Below, piece by piece: positions 8,787-16,445 of a DNA stretch of 40,297 bases; position 1 is the stretch's first letter, and every line of letters begins with the position of its first letter. A program made the translations under genes and the position numbers. The notes below the pieces were generated by a model that saw only the letters and a program-made list of their open reading frames with translations, did not search any database and had not been told where the DNA came from. The DNA is from Streptomyces sp. SID4985 (GTDB lineage Bacteria > Actinomycetota > Actinomycetes > Streptomycetales > Streptomycetaceae): assembly GCF_009863025.1 (NCBI RefSeq), contig NZ_WWIR01000398.1:1-40297 (forward strand), written 5' to 3'.

Positions 8787-8960
8787 TCAGGGCTGTGACA
8801 CGGCGACTTCCACACCGTGCTCGGCCGCGAGACGGCGCAGGTCGTCCAGCTCTCCCTGCTCCACCTCGGCGAGGAAGTCGTCGCCCTCGTCACGAGCCCG
8901 CGACAGGTCGGACTCGGTCCTCTTTATGCGCTGCAGAAGTCCTGCGGTGAATGCGTCCAT
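8787..8960 (-). CDS. Small conserved coiled-coil-like protein
   Basis: A 57-residue acidic protein (MDAFTAGLLQRIKRTESDLS...), predicted almost wholly helical with heptad-like spacing of hydrophobic residues, so it may dimerise. A good SD (GAGGGGGC) precedes the ATG at 8960. The longer in-frame extension upstream looks non-coding. Similar short proteins are, as I recall, annotated as hypothetical in many Streptomyces genomes. Function unknown; it faces the monophosphatase gene across a shared terminator. Confidence 0.7.
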   Translation of the reverse strand: MDAFTAGLLQRIKRTESDLSRARDEGDDFLAEVEQGELDDLRRLAAEHGVEVAVSQP

Positions 8961-9376
8961 GCTGCGCCCCCTCGTCCTGGGTCGTGGGTCGGTGGCACGG
9001 GGGTGTGCCGGTCGGGAAGGGGCGATCACGTGGCCCGCGGATGCCCGGCACAGCCCTGCCGGGGCGGCTGCGGTGCCGAACACCCGCGCCCGCTCCGCCG
9101 GGGCTGATCGCGGAGTGACCGCATGGTGCCTCGGCACATGCGGAGCGTGATCGCGGGGTGTAAAGCCGTCCTCCCCGCGTCGTTCGTCCGGGAAACCTCC
9201 GACGCCGCAGAAAATCCCGCTTTCCCGCCCTCCGGCCGCCGTACCTGCGGCGACCGTCCTCGGCTTACCGCCGACTTATGGCCGAAAAGGGCAGGATGGA
9301 GAGCACAATCCCACGGACACCCCCGCCCGCCCGCGCCCAGGCGCGCCGTGGGCGGACATGAGGAAGGACAAGCGAC
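8961..9376. other. 416-base intergenic region upstream of cutR
   Basis: This holds the divergent promoters for the 57-residue protein and for cutR. No convincing coding sequence. The right part (about 9150-9300) is less GC-rich than its flanks, as expected for a promoter. No palindromic operator stood out. Confidence 0.45.
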
Positions 9377-10030
9377 GTGCGCGTACTCGTCGTCGAGGAC
9401 GAGCAGCTGCTCGCCGATGCGGTGGCCACCGGACTGCGCCGGGAGGCCATGGCCGTCGACGTCGTGTACGACGGTGCGGCCGCCCTGGAGCGCATCGGCG
9501 TCAACGACTACGACGTGGTCGTCCTCGACCGTGACCTCCCCCTCGTGCACGGCGACGACGTCTGCCGCCGGATCGTGGAGCTGGGCATCGCCACCCGTGT
9601 GCTCATGCTCACCGCCTCCGGCGACGTCAGCGACCGCGTCGAGGGCCTGGAGATCGGCGCCGACGACTACCTGCCCAAGCCCTTCGCCTTCAGCGAGCTG
9701 ATCGCGCGCGTGCGCGCGCTCGGCCGCCGTACGAGCGTGCCCCTGCCGCCGGTCCTGGAGCGCGCCGGGATCAAGCTCGACCCCAACCGCCGCGAGGTCT
9801 TCCGCGACGGCCGCGAGGTGCAGCTCGCCCCGAAGGAGTTCGCCGTCCTGGAGGTGCTGATGCGCAGCGAGGGCGCGGTCGTCTCGGCCGAGCAGCTCCT
9901 GGAGAAGGCCTGGGACGAGAACACGGACCCGTTCACCAACGTGGTCCGGGTGACCGTGATGACCCTGCGCCGCAAGCTCGGCGAGCCTCCCGTGATCGTC
10001 ACGGTGCCCGGCTCCGGCTACCGGATCTGA
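9377..10030 (+). CDS. cutR: Response regulator CutR (OmpR/PhoB family)
   Basis: A 217-residue regulator. The receiver domain is at residues 1-115, with the phosphoacceptor about D51 in VVVLDRDLP, the acidic pocket VVEDE and the lysine in LPKPF. The winged-helix DNA-binding domain is at about 128-217 (LAPKEFAVLEVLMRSEGAVVS...VIVTVPGSGYRI). The sequence matches what I remember of Streptomyces CutR almost residue for residue. CutRS was first linked to actinorhodin control in S. lividans and later to secretion or protein-folding stress outside the membrane. The GTG at 9377 has GGAAGGAC upstream. cutS follows after 6 bases. Confidence 0.93.
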   Translation: MRVLVVEDEQLLADAVATGLRREAMAVDVVYDGAAALERIGVNDYDVVVLDRDLPLVHGDDVCRRIVELGIATRVLMLTASGDVSDRVEGLEIGADDYLPKPFAFSELIARVRALGRRTSVPLPPVLERAGIKLDPNRREVFRDGREVQLAPKEFAVLEVLMRSEGAVVSAEQLLEKAWDENTDPFTNVVRVTVMTLRRKLGEPPVIVTVPGSGYRI

Positions 10031-10036
10031 TCCCCC

Positions 10037-11284
10037 ATGGCCGCCACCCCCGCGCCGCCCCAGGCGCCCCCGAAGCCCACCTGGGACCCCCGCCGCCCCC
10101 AGCCGCCCTTCCCATGGCTGCGCCCGACCATCCGCATACGGCTGACCCTGCTGTACGGCGGCATGTTCCTGATCGCCGGCATCCTGTTGCTGTCGATCAT
10201 CTACCTCCTGGCCGCGCAGGCGATCAGCTCCGGCAACCAGCCGCTGTTCAAGATCGTCAGCTTCCAGGCGCTGAAGGTCTCCAGCGACAACTGCCAGGCG
10301 ATCAACACCAGCAGCCTCTCGCTCCAGGACTTCAACGACGCGATCAGCACGTGCGTCGACCACCAGCGCCAGGTCGCCCTGGACGAGCTGCTCAGCCGCT
10401 CGCTGCTCGCCCTGCTCGGCCTCGCCGTGATCGCCTTCGCCTTCGGCTACGCCATGGCGGGCCGCGTCCTGTCCCCGCTCGGCCGGATCACCCGCACCGC
10501 GCGCCAGGTGGCCGGCTCGGACCTCTCCCGCCGGATCGAGCTGGACGGCCCCGACGACGAGCTGAAGGAGCTGGCGGACACCTTCGACGACATGCTGGAG
10601 CGCCTGCAACGGGCCTTCACCGCCCAGCAGCGCTTCGTCGGCAACGCCTCCCACGAGCTGCGCACCCCGCTCGCGATCAACCGCACGCTCCTGGAGGTCC
10701 ACCTCTCGGACCCGGGCGCGCCCGTGGAGCTGCAACAGCTCGGCAAGACCCTGCTCGCCACCAACGAACGCAGCGAGCAGCTCGTCGAGGGCCTGTTGCT
10801 GCTCGCCCGCAGCGACAACCAGATCGTCGAGCGCGGGCCCGTGGACCTCGCCGAGGTCGCCGGGCAGGCCATCGACCAGGTGCGCAGCGAGGCGGACGCC
10901 AAGGACGTCGAGATCCGCGGCGAGCGCAAGCGCGCGGTGGTGCTCGGCAACGGCGTGCTCCTGGAGCGGATCGCGCTGAACCTCGTACAGAACGCGGTGC
11001 GCTACAACGTTCCCGAGGACGGGTGGGTGGAAGTCACCACGGAAACCGAGCACAACCAGGCCGTGCTGACCGTGTCCAACACCGGACCGGTGGTCCCGGC
11101 GTACGAGATCGACAACCTCTTCGAGCCGTTCAGGCGGCTGCGCACCGAGCGCACGGGCAGCGACAAGGGCGTCGGGCTCGGCCTGTCCATCGTCCGGTCC
11201 GTGGCGCGGGCGCACGGTGGGCACATCGTGGCCCGGCCGCGCGAGGGCGGAGGGCTGGTGATGCGCGTCACCCTGCCGCTGTGA
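10037..11284 (+). CDS. cutS: Sensor histidine kinase CutS
   Basis: A 415-residue membrane kinase partnering CutR. A proline-rich cytoplasmic N-terminus (1-30) precedes TM1 at about 37-60, an extracytoplasmic sensor loop of about 60 residues, and TM2 at about 121-141. Then come HAMP, HisKA (phosphoacceptor H206 in NASHELRTPL) and HATPase (LNLVQNAVRYN, GVGLGLSIVRS). The sensor loop has exactly two cysteines, C86 and C106, which could form a disulfide and suit redox or oxidative-folding sensing. The ATG at 10037 has no SD and lies 6 bases after the cutR stop, so translation is likely coupled. Confidence 0.93.
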   Translation: MAATPAPPQAPPKPTWDPRRPQPPFPWLRPTIRIRLTLLYGGMFLIAGILLLSIIYLLAAQAISSGNQPLFKIVSFQALKVSSDNCQAINTSSLSLQDFNDAISTCVDHQRQVALDELLSRSLLALLGLAVIAFAFGYAMAGRVLSPLGRITRTARQVAGSDLSRRIELDGPDDELKELADTFDDMLERLQRAFTAQQRFVGNASHELRTPLAINRTLLEVHLSDPGAPVELQQLGKTLLATNERSEQLVEGLLLLARSDNQIVERGPVDLAEVAGQAIDQVRSEADAKDVEIRGERKRAVVLGNGVLLERIALNLVQNAVRYNVPEDGWVEVTTETEHNQAVLTVSNTGPVVPAYEIDNLFEPFRRLRTERTGSDKGVGLGLSIVRSVARAHGGHIVARPREGGGLVMRVTLPL

Positions 11285-11679
11285 GCGAGCTTCCGGCACG
11301 CCCGGAGATTGTTCGCTTCGCGCGGAATTTTCCACCACCCTGCCGGGGTTGTCCCTGTGTGATCAATCACATGTGTGGATTTCCGGCCATGTACTGAACG
11401 TGATCAAGAAGTGGGCCACAAAGCCGGGAAAGTCCGGGTTTTCAGCCCTCCCGATCACGGGAAGTACACGATGAGGCGCCTTTGAGGTGCGGCATTCGAA
11501 CCGTGTACGGTCCTCACCGCCATCCAAGCCGATCACTCTTGAGGGATCGGGTTGGGTGTCGATTGAGTAACAGACCTTGATGTGAGGCAAAATCTCCGCC
11601 TCAGGTCGGGCACAAGTCCGGCCTCTCACGCGTTACGTGCGCTGAAGACACCGCAGACACCCAGAGGGGGAGAGCGACC
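11285..11679. other. 395-base intergenic region
   Basis: Between cutS and the DUF4193 gene; less GC-rich than its flanks, with stop codons in all frames. It should carry the promoter for the DUF4193 gene, perhaps with a long leader. A small hairpin (gaggc / gcctc, about 11585-11603) is visible. No known RNA family recognised. Confidence 0.4.
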
Positions 11680-11976
11680 ATGGCAACCGATTACGACACT
11701 CCACGCAAGACCGACGACGACGTCGACTCGGACAGTCTCGAAGAGCTGAAGGCCCGGCGGAACGACAAGTCCACCTCCGCGGTGGACGTCGACGAGTTCG
11801 AGGCCGCAGAGGGCCTCGAGCTTCCCGGCGCCGACCTCTCCAACGAGGAACTGGCCGTCCGTGTGCTGCCCAAGCAGCAGGACGAGTTCACCTGCATGAG
11901 CTGCTTCCTCGTCCACCACCGCAGCCAGCTGGCCCGCGAGAAGAACGGCCAGCCGATCTGCCGCGACTGCGACTGA
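11680..11976 (+). CDS. DUF4193 zinc-ribbon-like protein
   Basis: A 98-residue highly acidic protein matching DUF4193. The N-terminal two-thirds are charged and likely disordered. The C-terminus carries two CxxC knuckles, CMSC and CRDC, spaced about 20 residues apart, which probably bind zinc. The family is nearly universal in Actinobacteria and its function is not established. A strong SD (AGAGGGGGAGAG) precedes the ATG. The gene at 11990 follows after 13 bases. As I recall, the mycobacterial homologue lies near dut and DUF3093, as here. Confidence 0.92.
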   Translation: MATDYDTPRKTDDDVDSDSLEELKARRNDKSTSAVDVDEFEAAEGLELPGADLSNEELAVRVLPKQQDEFTCMSCFLVHHRSQLAREKNGQPICRDCD

Positions 11977-11989
11977 GGACGGGTCGGCC

Positions 11990-12940
11990 GTGACTGGCTC
12001 GACCCCTCCGCGGAAGCGCCGTTTCCGGTTCCCGGGAGCGGACAAAGGGCCGCTCGGCGGCTCGCACGACACGCGTGACGACGGGCGGGGCTCACCGGAA
12101 GCGGGAGCCTCGCTCGAACCACCGGCGGAGCGCCACGCTCCGCGGGCCGGGACGGGGGAGTCCGCCGGTCCTGACGCACCGGTCCGTCACCCACGGGCCG
12201 CGGCGATCCGTGGCAGGGCCCGCCATCTGGCGCGCGAAGGCGCACGCCGGGGCGGCGGCCACGCCCGCGCGGGCGTCGCCTACGTCGCGGACCGCGTCAT
12301 CGACATCGCCCCGCGTGTCCCCGTGCGGGACCTCGCGACGCTGCGGAGGCAGTTCCCGGGCCTCGGGCCCGAACAGCTCGCGGACAAGCTCGTGAAGGGC
12401 GCCGCGAACGCCACCTCCACCGTCGGCGCCGGAGTCGGAGCGGCGGCCATGCTGCCCGTACCGCCCGCCCTGCCGACCGAGCTCGCCGCGGAGATCACCG
12501 CGGTCGCCGCGATCGAGCTGAAGCTCATCGCCGAACTCCACGAGGTGTACGGGCAGCGCGCCCCCGGTGGCCTCGGCGCCCGCAGCACCGCGTATCTGGG
12601 CTCCTGGTCCGGGGAGCGCGGCATCGACGTGATGAAGCCGTCGACGATCGACGCGGCCCTGGGCGGCCGCATGAAACGCGAACTGCGCCAGCAGATCATG
12701 AAGCGCATGGTCCGCAACCTGCCCAACCTGACGCCCTTCATGGTGGGCGCAGCCGTGGGCGCGGTCATGAACCGCCGCGACACCAGAAGGCTCGCCGACC
12801 GGGTCCGGGCCGACCTGCGCACGCACCAGGTCCCCTGGGACGAACTGGCCGCGCAGCCCCCGCTGGACCAGCCCGAACACCCTGTGCGGATCAAGGAGAT
12901 GCCCGAGGACCCCGAGCCCCCGGGAAACCTGAAGGGCTGA
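11990..12940 (+). CDS. Conserved hypothetical protein with hydrophobic helical core
   Basis: A 316-residue protein. The first 90 residues are basic and low-complexity. The core (about 95-265) has alternating amphipathic and hydrophobic helices (STVGAGVGAAAMLPVPPALP, AEITAVAAIELKLIAELHEV, NLTPFMVGAAVGAVMN). This glycine/alanine-rich pattern recalls EcsC-like or membrane-fission-type helical proteins, but I do not recognise a named family with confidence. The GTG at 11990 has GAGGACGGG upstream and lies 13 bases after the DUF4193 stop, so co-transcription is likely. The 3' end is 2 bases from the convergent DUF3093 gene. Confidence 0.75.
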   Translation: MTGSTPPRKRRFRFPGADKGPLGGSHDTRDDGRGSPEAGASLEPPAERHAPRAGTGESAGPDAPVRHPRAAAIRGRARHLAREGARRGGGHARAGVAYVADRVIDIAPRVPVRDLATLRRQFPGLGPEQLADKLVKGAANATSTVGAGVGAAAMLPVPPALPTELAAEITAVAAIELKLIAELHEVYGQRAPGGLGARSTAYLGSWSGERGIDVMKPSTIDAALGGRMKRELRQQIMKRMVRNLPNLTPFMVGAAVGAVMNRRDTRRLADRVRADLRTHQVPWDELAAQPPLDQPEHPVRIKEMPEDPEPPGNLKG

Positions 12941-12942
12941 CC

Positions 12943-13413
12943 TCAGGCAGCGGCGTCGGTGCCCTTCGCAGCCTCGATGGCCGCCGCCAGCCGCTCCGGC
13001 TCCCGCGTCGACAGATACAGGTACGGCGTCGGGTCCTCCGGGTCGGTGACCTCCACGCGCAGCGCCGTCGGGATGTACGCGCGCAGCAGCAGGAACGCGC
13101 GCGTGTCCGCCTTGTAGGTCCGCCAGGCGCGCGCCTCCTCCGCGTCCAGCACCTCGCTGGCGCCCAGCGCGGACACCGGGATCTTCGCCTCGCCCGCGAT
13201 CAGCGAGTCGCCCACGAGCCGGATGCGCTGCGAGCCGTACGCGCTCGCCATGACCGCCGCCGCGGCGGTGCCCCCGACCAGTCCGCCGAGCAGCGGCAGG
13301 ACGCCGAAGGGGAGCAGGATCAGGGCGAAGGAGACACCCACGAGGAAGCTGATCAGCCACCACGAGCGGGGGGCGGTCAGACGTTCTTCGTAGGGGGTGG
13401 CGGCAAGCTGCAT
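12943..13413 (-). CDS. DUF3093 membrane protein
   Basis: A 156-residue protein. Two adjacent transmembrane helices at about 19-57 (WWLISFLVGVSFALILLPFG, then LLGGLVGGTAAAAVMAS) are followed by a soluble beta-rich domain with the family motif ARAWRTYKADTRAFLLLRAY and the end DPTPYLYLSTREPERLAAAI. This matches DUF3093, an actinobacterial family of unknown role. No SD is obvious before the ATG at 13413. It is divergent from the thioesterase gene over 58 bases and sits beside dut, as in other Actinobacteria as I recall. Confidence 0.9.
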   Translation of the reverse strand: MQLAATPYEERLTAPRSWWLISFLVGVSFALILLPFGVLPLLGGLVGGTAAAAVMASAYGSQRIRLVGDSLIAGEAKIPVSALGASEVLDAEEARAWRTYKADTRAFLLLRAYIPTALRVEVTDPEDPTPYLYLSTREPERLAAAIEAAKGTDAAA

Positions 13414-13471
13414 GGAGCCAAGCTTGGCACGCCGGTGGCGGCCGCCGGGCGGCCGGGTAAGGTCTGCGCCT

Positions 13472-14056
13472 GTGAGTGGTAGTTCCCCAGCCCTTGAGCC
13501 GCCCGCCGACGCGGCGCGCCCCGTACGTCACCCCGACGCGCCCGCCCCCGGCGAACCGCTGGGCACCCACTACGAACACTGTTTCGGATGCGGGCCCGGG
13601 CAGCCGCACGGGCTGCACCTGGAGGCCCGGGCGGGCGAGGGTGTCTCGCTGACCGCCGAGTTCACCGTCAGGCCCGCCCACCAGGGCGCCCCCGGCCTCG
13701 CGCACGGCGGGGTCCTCGCCACGGCCCTGGACGAGACGCTGGGCTCGCTGAACTGGCTGCTGCGGACCATCGCCGTCACCGGCAGACTGGAGACGGACTT
13801 CGTACGGCCCGTCCCCGTGGGCACCACGCTCCATCTGGAGGCCGAGGTCACCGCCGTCGCCGGACGGAAGATCTACTCCACCGCCACCGGCCGCATCGGC
13901 GGCCCCGAGGGCCCCGTCGCCGTCCGTGCCGACGCCCTCTTCATCGAGGTCAAGGTCGACCACTTCACCGACCACGGCCGCGAGGAGGAGATCCGGGCCG
14001 CCATGAGCGACCCGGACCAGATCCGCCGTACCCGCGCCTTCGAGGTGAACCCGTGA
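13472..14056 (+). CDS. PaaI-like hotdog-fold thioesterase
   Basis: A 194-residue protein. A hotdog domain spans about 40-150, with the family helix HGGVLATALDETLG (the catalytic-type acidic residue lies in this helix) and a beta-sheet core including ETDFVRPVPVGTTLHLEAEV. An N-terminal CFGCG motif is common in this subfamily. It probably hydrolyses acyl-CoA thioesters; the substrate is unknown. The GTG at 13472 has no strong SD, but TAAGGT at 13458-13463 is a plausible -10 box 8 bases before it, so the transcript may be leaderless. The stop overlaps the dut start as GTGA. Confidence 0.88.
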   Translation: MSGSSPALEPPADAARPVRHPDAPAPGEPLGTHYEHCFGCGPGQPHGLHLEARAGEGVSLTAEFTVRPAHQGAPGLAHGGVLATALDETLGSLNWLLRTIAVTGRLETDFVRPVPVGTTLHLEAEVTAVAGRKIYSTATGRIGGPEGPVAVRADALFIEVKVDHFTDHGREEEIRAAMSDPDQIRRTRAFEVNP

Positions 14057-14613
14057 ACACCGACCGGACCGCCCCGCTGGACGTCCGCATCCGCCGGATC
14101 GACCCCGACGTCCCCCTCCCGGCGTACGAGCACCCCGGGGACGCCGGGGCCGACCTGCGCACCACCGAGCCCCGCGAGCTGAGCCCCGGTGAGCGGGCCG
14201 TGCTGCCCACGGGCATCGCGATCGCGCTCCCGGAGGGCTACGCGGCCTTCGTGCACCCCCGCTCGGGCCTGGCCGCCCGCTGCGGTGTGGCACTCGTGAA
14301 CGCCCCCGGGACGGTGGATGCCGGGTACCGTGGAGAGATCAAGGTGATCGTGGTGAATCTCGATCCGCGCGAGACCGTGCGGTTCGAACGCTTCGACCGG
14401 ATTGCCCAACTGGTCGTCCAGCAGGTCGAGAGGGTCCGCTTCCAGGAGGTCGCGGAACTTCCCGCCTCGGTACGCGCCGAGGGGGGCTTCGGGTCCACCG
14501 GAGGCCACGCCTCGGTGGGCGACGACAGCGGCACAGAGGGTCGGACCGCCGACGGCGGTCCGACGGGTGGGAATCGATACGCTTCGGTCGTATCCGACCG
14601 GGAAGGACAGTGA
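14053..14613 (+). CDS. dut: dUTP diphosphatase
   Basis: A 186-residue trimeric-type dUTPase that hydrolyses dUTP to dUMP and PPi, keeping uracil out of DNA and supplying dUMP for thymidylate synthesis. All five motifs are visible in order: AGADL, PRSGLA, NAPGTVDAGYRGEI (catalytic Asp), RIAQLVV, and GGFGSTGG (the flexible C-terminal lid). About 30 extra residues follow motif 5. The GTG at 14053 overlaps the thioesterase stop by 4 bases, so it is translationally coupled. The DUF3710 gene starts 1 base after its stop. Confidence 0.97.
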   Translation: MNTDRTAPLDVRIRRIDPDVPLPAYEHPGDAGADLRTTEPRELSPGERAVLPTGIAIALPEGYAAFVHPRSGLAARCGVALVNAPGTVDAGYRGEIKVIVVNLDPRETVRFERFDRIAQLVVQQVERVRFQEVAELPASVRAEGGFGSTGGHASVGDDSGTEGRTADGGPTGGNRYASVVSDREGQ

Positions 14614-14614
14614 C

Positions 14615-15367
14615 GTGTTCGGACGTCGCAACAAGAAGGGTGCCGCCGAGGGCGCGGCCGGCGAGGCCGAGCAGGTCGTCGACAGCGTCGGCACCGAGGC
14701 GGACGGAGAGCAGACGCGTGTGCGGCTCGAGCCCGAGCCGCGCCCCGACGGGCCCTGGGACTCCACGGAGGTGCGCGACCCGGCCGAGGGCCGCGTCGAC
14801 CTCGGCGGCCTGTTCGTGCCGGGTGTGGACGGCATGGAGCTGCGCGTCGAGGTCGCCGGTGACGCGATCGTCGCCGCGACCGTCGTCCTGCGGGACAGCG
14901 CCATCCAGCTCCAGGCCTTCGCCGCCCCCAAGCGCGAGGGCATCTGGGGCGAGGTCCGCGAGGAGATCGCGGGCGGCATCACCCAGCAGGGCGGCATCAT
15001 CGACGAGGTCGAGGGCCCGCTCGGCTGGGAACTGCGCGCCCAGGTCCCGGTCCAGCTGCCCGACGGCACCGGCGGCTTCCAGGTCGTCCGCTTCGTCGGC
15101 GTCGACGGCCCGCGCTGGTTCCTGCGCGGTGTGATCTCCGGCCAGGGCGCGGTGCAGCCGCAGGCCGCCGGACTCCTGGAGCAGATCTTCCGGGACACGG
15201 TCGTGGTCCGCGGCGAGGGCCCGATGGCCCCGCGCGACCCGATCGTCCTCAAGCTGCCCAACGACGCCCAGATGGTCCCCGAGGGCGTCCAGCAGGAGGA
15301 GGGCTCCCGCTTCTCCGGCGGCATGGGCCAGCTCCAGCGCGGCCCGGAGATCACCGAGGTCCGCTGA
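14615..15367 (+). CDS. DUF3710 protein
   Basis: A 250-residue soluble protein matching DUF3710, a family found next to dut across Actinobacteria. A charged N-terminus (FGRRNKKGAAEGAAGEAEQ) precedes a beta-rich core (VDLGGLFVPGVDGMELRVEV, ...GPRWFLRGVISGQGA) and a tail ending GPEITEVR. Molecular function unknown. The GTG at 15615-type readings downstream are not needed: the GTG at 14615 has GGAAGGAC 6 bases upstream and lies one base after the dut stop, so it belongs to the same operon. A compound hairpin terminator follows at 15390-15427. Confidence 0.92.
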   Translation: MFGRRNKKGAAEGAAGEAEQVVDSVGTEADGEQTRVRLEPEPRPDGPWDSTEVRDPAEGRVDLGGLFVPGVDGMELRVEVAGDAIVAATVVLRDSAIQLQAFAAPKREGIWGEVREEIAGGITQQGGIIDEVEGPLGWELRAQVPVQLPDGTGGFQVVRFVGVDGPRWFLRGVISGQGAVQPQAAGLLEQIFRDTVVVRGEGPMAPRDPIVLKLPNDAQMVPEGVQQEEGSRFSGGMGQLQRGPEITEVR

Positions 15368-15389
15368 CCGCGCCGCGGGTCCATCCACA

Positions 15390-15427
15390 GGACACGGGCC
15401 GTACCCCCGAGGGTGCGGCCCGTGTCC
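15390..15427 (+). terminator. Hairpin terminator after the dut operon
   Basis: A 12-bp perfect stem (ggacacgggccg / cggcccgtgtcc), with an inner accc / gggt pairing separated from it by one mismatch. It begins 22 bases after the DUF3710 stop. Confidence 0.75.
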
Positions 15428-15592
15428 GTGCGGGTTCGCGCCGTTGTGCCTCGCGTCGCCGCCGAGAGCGGCCCGCGCCGGGGTTGCCCACGCCGGGGCT
15501 GCTCGCGAGGCTCTCCGAGCAGTTCCCCACGCCCCTTTCCGGCGCCGCCCCGCCCGGTGATAATGGCGGCTGGTTCACGGGGGAGGGGCAGT

Positions 15593-16288
15593 ATGAGCAG
15601 TCAGGTGATCACCGACACCATGGTGCGCGTCGACGGCGTCCACAAGTCGTACGGGCGTGGCGCCGCCGCGGTGCACGCCCTGCGCGGTGTCTCGTTCGAG
15701 GTCCCGCGCGGTGAGCTGGTCGCCCTCAAGGGGCGTTCGGGCTCCGGCAAGACCACCCTGCTGAACATCGTCGGCGGACTCGACGCCCCCGACCAGGGGC
15801 GCGTCGAGGTCGAGGGGCATGACCTCGCGGAGCTGGGCGAGAACGGGCTGCTGCGGCTGCGGCGGGACCGTATCGGCTTCGTCTTCCAGTCCTTCGGGCT
15901 GATCCCGATCCTCACCGCCGCGGAGAACGTCGGCGTGCCGCTGCGGCTGCGGAAGGCCGAGACGCGCGAACGGGAGGAGCGCGTCGAACTGCTGCTCTCC
16001 CTCGTCGGGCTCGGCGACCACGCCGCCCAGCGGCCCGGCGAGCTGTCCGGCGGCCAGCAGCAGCGCGTCGCCATCGCCCGCGCCCTCGCCAACAAGCCCG
16101 CACTGATCATCGCCGACGAGCCGACCGGTCAGCTCGACGCCGAGACCGGCCATGCGGTGATGGAGCTGCTCCGCGCCGTCGTCCGCAGCGAGCGCGCCAC
16201 CGCCCTCGTCGCCACCCACGACGCGGCCCTCCTCGACCTCGCCGACCGGGTGCTGGAACTGCACGACGGCGAGATCACCGAGCACTGA
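15593..16288 (+). CDS. ABC transporter ATP-binding protein (LolD/MacB type), orphan
   Basis: A 231-residue ATPase with Walker A (GRSGSGKTT, about 47-55), Q-loop ([18 protein letters not shown]), signature [15 protein letters not shown], Walker B ([13 protein letters not shown]) and H-loop (VATHD). The FQSFGLIP...TAAENV pattern and size match the LolD/MacB/FtsE-like subgroup that works with FtsX-type permeases. No permease gene lies nearby: upstream is the dut operon and downstream is kdpD. The partner must be encoded elsewhere. The ATG at 15593 has a strong SD (GGGGGAGGGG). Confidence 0.9.
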   Translation: MSSQVITDTMVRVDGVHKSYGRGAAAVHALRGVSFEVPRGELVALKGRSGSGKTTLLNIVGGLDAPDQGRVEVEGHDLAELGENGLLRLRRDRIGFVFQSFGLIPILTAAENVGVPLRLRKAETREREERVELLLSLVGLGDHAAQRPGELSGGQQQRVAIARALANKPALIIADEPTGQLDAETGHAVMELLRAVVRSERATALVATHDAALLDLADRVLELHDGEITEH

Positions 16289-16445
16289 GCCGGCCCCCTG
16301 GGGCGCCCCGGGTGACGCCCCGCACCGTGACCTGTCAGAGTTGTGTCAAGGACCCCCGTCGACCGGCCACTCGTCCGGTTCGTCCCCTTCGACGGCCGTA
16401 AGGTCGATGCTGCGTATGCGGCAGTCACGGGAAGACAATGGGGCC

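Noticed and set aside
9026..11338. 770-codon open frame antisense to cutR and cutS
   Set aside because: A long antisense frame is expected in high-GC DNA. Its translation is low-complexity and the sense strand encodes clear CutRS domains.
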